Positions 5,180 through 5,999 of a DNA stretch of 5,999 nt are shown here, one piece after another (position 1 is the first letter of the stretch; the number at the start of each line of letters is the position of its first letter). The translations under genes and the position numbers were made by a program. This stretch comes from Fidelibacterota bacterium (GTDB lineage: Bacteria > Fidelibacterota > JAANXI01). The stretch is from positions 1-5,999 of the forward strand of contig JAANXI010000085.1 in the NCBI GenBank assembly GCA_018263365.1, given 5' to 3'. The notes under the pieces were generated by a model. It saw nothing but the letters and a program-made list of their open reading frames with translations. It did no database searches and was not told where the DNA came from.

Positions 5180-5650
5180 TCAGGAGTCCTGGCCGTTCAG
5201 CCACTGCTCAGCAGTGGCTACAGCAACGTCCAGGTACTTATCGAGGTGGTCTGCTTCGGTATTTGAAAAATCGAGCGTTATGGCCTTCGTCCCCTGTCCT
5301 TCATTATCGGGGAGCGCACGCCAATTTTCGTACATTTCATCCAGTAATTCCATCTGTCGATCGGTCAGTTTCCGGCGCTCACGGTCCGCGTCCGGCCCCT
5401 TCAGGTTAAAGTTGCCGTGTTCGTGTTCGGCCCGGAGAGAAAAAATCGCGACCTGTCGTTTCCCTGCCGGTAACTGAAAGTGGAGTGCTAAACCGTGCTT
5501 GCCGGTCGTCAATCGAAAACTACCGTATTTCTCCCATTCATTTCCCCACTTGGATACTGTATTATCAAAGAGTTGCGCTGTTTGCTCACCATCTTCGTCA
5601 AGGTCGGGCCGCGCCGTGCGTTCAATCTGCAAGAATTGTTCTGGAGTCAT
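5180..5650 (-). CDS. Unrecognised soluble protein
   Basis: I do not recognise this family. From the ATG at 5650-5648 the protein has 156 residues beginning MTPEQFLQIER. An in-frame TTG at 5689 would add 13 residues, but no ribosome-binding site precedes it, whereas CCAGGG lies about 10 nt before the ATG. It has no signal peptide or membrane segment and is rich in charged residues. A central part with alternating hydrophobics (around FRLTTGKHGLALHFQLP, then RQVAIFSLRAEHEHG) looks beta-rich. It is followed by a likely helix (KLTDRQMELLDEMYENWRAL) and a C-terminal helix ending near EQWLNGQ. Tryptophans are notable (WGNEW, NW, QW). It is transcribed towards arsR with a 104-bp gap containing the operator-like sites, so it is probably a separate unit. 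The length, composition and lack of competing frames make it a likely real gene. Confidence 0.7.
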   Translation of the reverse strand: MTPEQFLQIERTARPDLDEDGEQTAQLFDNTVSKWGNEWEKYGSFRLTTGKHGLALHFQLPAGKRQVAIFSLRAEHEHGNFNLKGPDADRERRKLTDRQMELLDEMYENWRALPDNEGQGTKAITLDFSNTEADHLDKYLDVAVATAEQWLNGQDS

Positions 5651-5689
5651 CTTTTTTACCCTGGCTTCGTATATATTGCGAATTTTCAA

Positions 5690-5940
5690 ATGATGATTGA
5701 GGCTTTATTAAGTTTATTTCGGGTTGTTCTATCACCAGTTGAAAGTCGATTATTGTCCCGATTCTCCCTCAGAACACTTTAATTGACGATATCCGACGAA
5801 ATATAATAAGCATTCACCAAATTATCACATTGGTTTTTTTGCAATTCGGCTGAAACTGAGCGTATAGCCAATCAATTGTTATTATCACCTAAATTGAGCG
5901 ATTGTTGTGGATGAGATGTGCCAAGATGTTGAGATGAAAA
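5690..5940. other. AT-rich intergenic stretch without a convincing gene
   Basis: No frame on either strand gives a protein-like product with a ribosome-binding site. The stretch holds an isolated TATAAT (5802-5807, plus strand) with a badly spaced TTGACG, a direct repeat ATTATCAC (5821-5828 and 5881-5888) and a T7 run at 5834-5840. It probably contains the promoter of the gene ending at 5180, but I cannot place it. Confidence 0.5.
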
Positions 5941-5941
5941 G

Positions 5942-5999
5942 GGTTTTGGGAAACCGAAGGCATACCCGGAGGGTCTGTCGAGGATTTCACGGAGCCTTC
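5942..5999. repeat. Structured REP-like or element-edge sequence with nested inverted repeats
   Basis: Three inverted repeats are packed into 58 bp: GGTTT-TGGG-AAACC (5942-5955), ACCC-GGA-GGGT (5964-5974), and an outer pair GAAGGC (5956-5961) and GCCTTC (5994-5999) that encloses the second. The composition is clearly more GC-rich than the AT-rich stretch before it. This pattern is like dispersed palindromic (REP-type) repeats or the end of a mobile element. The window ends within the outer arm, so the boundary and copy number are unknown. Confidence 0.4.

Noticed and set aside
5485..5782. Overlapping plus-strand frames opposite the start of the unrecognised gene
   Set aside because: Three short frames compete over the same bases, none with a Shine-Dalgarno; the minus-strand frame has far more protein-like composition.
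5783..5807. TTGACG and a perfect TATAAT on the plus strand as a promoter
   Set aside because: The spacer is only 13 bp, too short for a sigma-70 promoter, and no plus-strand gene follows within the window.
5816..5840. ACCAA/TTGGT hairpin followed by T7 as a plus-strand terminator
   Set aside because: The stem is only 5 bp with a 9-nt AT-rich loop, and no plus-strand gene precedes it.
5889..5999. Minus-strand open frame of about 36 codons entering from the right edge and ending in TAG
   Set aside because: A second minus-strand frame is equally open over most of the same bases, and the frame runs through the inverted-repeat block; no recognisable C-terminal motif supports a real gene.
5934..5999. 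Plus-strand ATG opening a frame beginning MKRVLGNRR to the window end
   Set aside because: It is translated entirely from the palindromic block and has no ribosome-binding site; probably a repeat-derived chance frame.

Overview
The window is a bacterial chromosomal segment of intermediate GC, and all nine complete genes lie on the minus strand, so transcription runs from high to low coordinates. The gene content (tungstate-type ABC transporter genes, a WCAPC thioredoxin, endonuclease V, endonuclease III, Pcm, a PspC-like start) fits a free-living Gram-negative-type bacterium. No taxon can be fixed from these genes; an affiliation near the Bacteroidetes/FCB lineages is only an impression. There are no rRNA, tRNA or CRISPR features and no transposase gene.

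Layout in the direction of transcription. (1) 5999-5690 holds no convincing gene. It is AT-rich except for the outermost 60 bp, which are GC-richer and full of short inverted repeats, like a REP-type repeat or the edge of a mobile element. (2) 5650-5180 encodes an unrecognised soluble protein. (3) 5075-4435 is an arsR-trxA pair, preceded by a cluster of alternating ACAAGA/TCTTGT half-sites and closed by a strong intrinsic terminator. (4) 4352-2919 carries nth (endonuclease III) and a class I glutamine amidotransferase, 21 bp apart. (5) After a 155-bp gap with a candidate promoter come a TupB-like permease, a TupC-like ATPase and endonuclease V. These three are joined by ATGA and GTGA overlaps. 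Pcm follows, and then the first codons of a probable PspC-domain protein, again joined by an ATGA overlap and cut by the window edge.

Functionally the segment looks like a housekeeping and stress-maintenance neighbourhood. It has two base-excision or alternative-excision DNA repair nucleases (oxidised bases and deaminated purines), a protein-repair methyltransferase (isoaspartate), a thiol reductase under a probable redox- or metal-responsive repressor, and an envelope-stress-type protein at the edge. The ABC transporter has no substrate-binding protein gene beside it, and its ATPase departs from consensus at the H-loop and signature. I saw no clear evidence of a wholly new multi-gene system. 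The most notable points are the divergent ABC ATPase coupled to endonuclease V, the operator-like array before arsR-trxA, the terminator lying directly in front of nth, and the structured element at the right edge.
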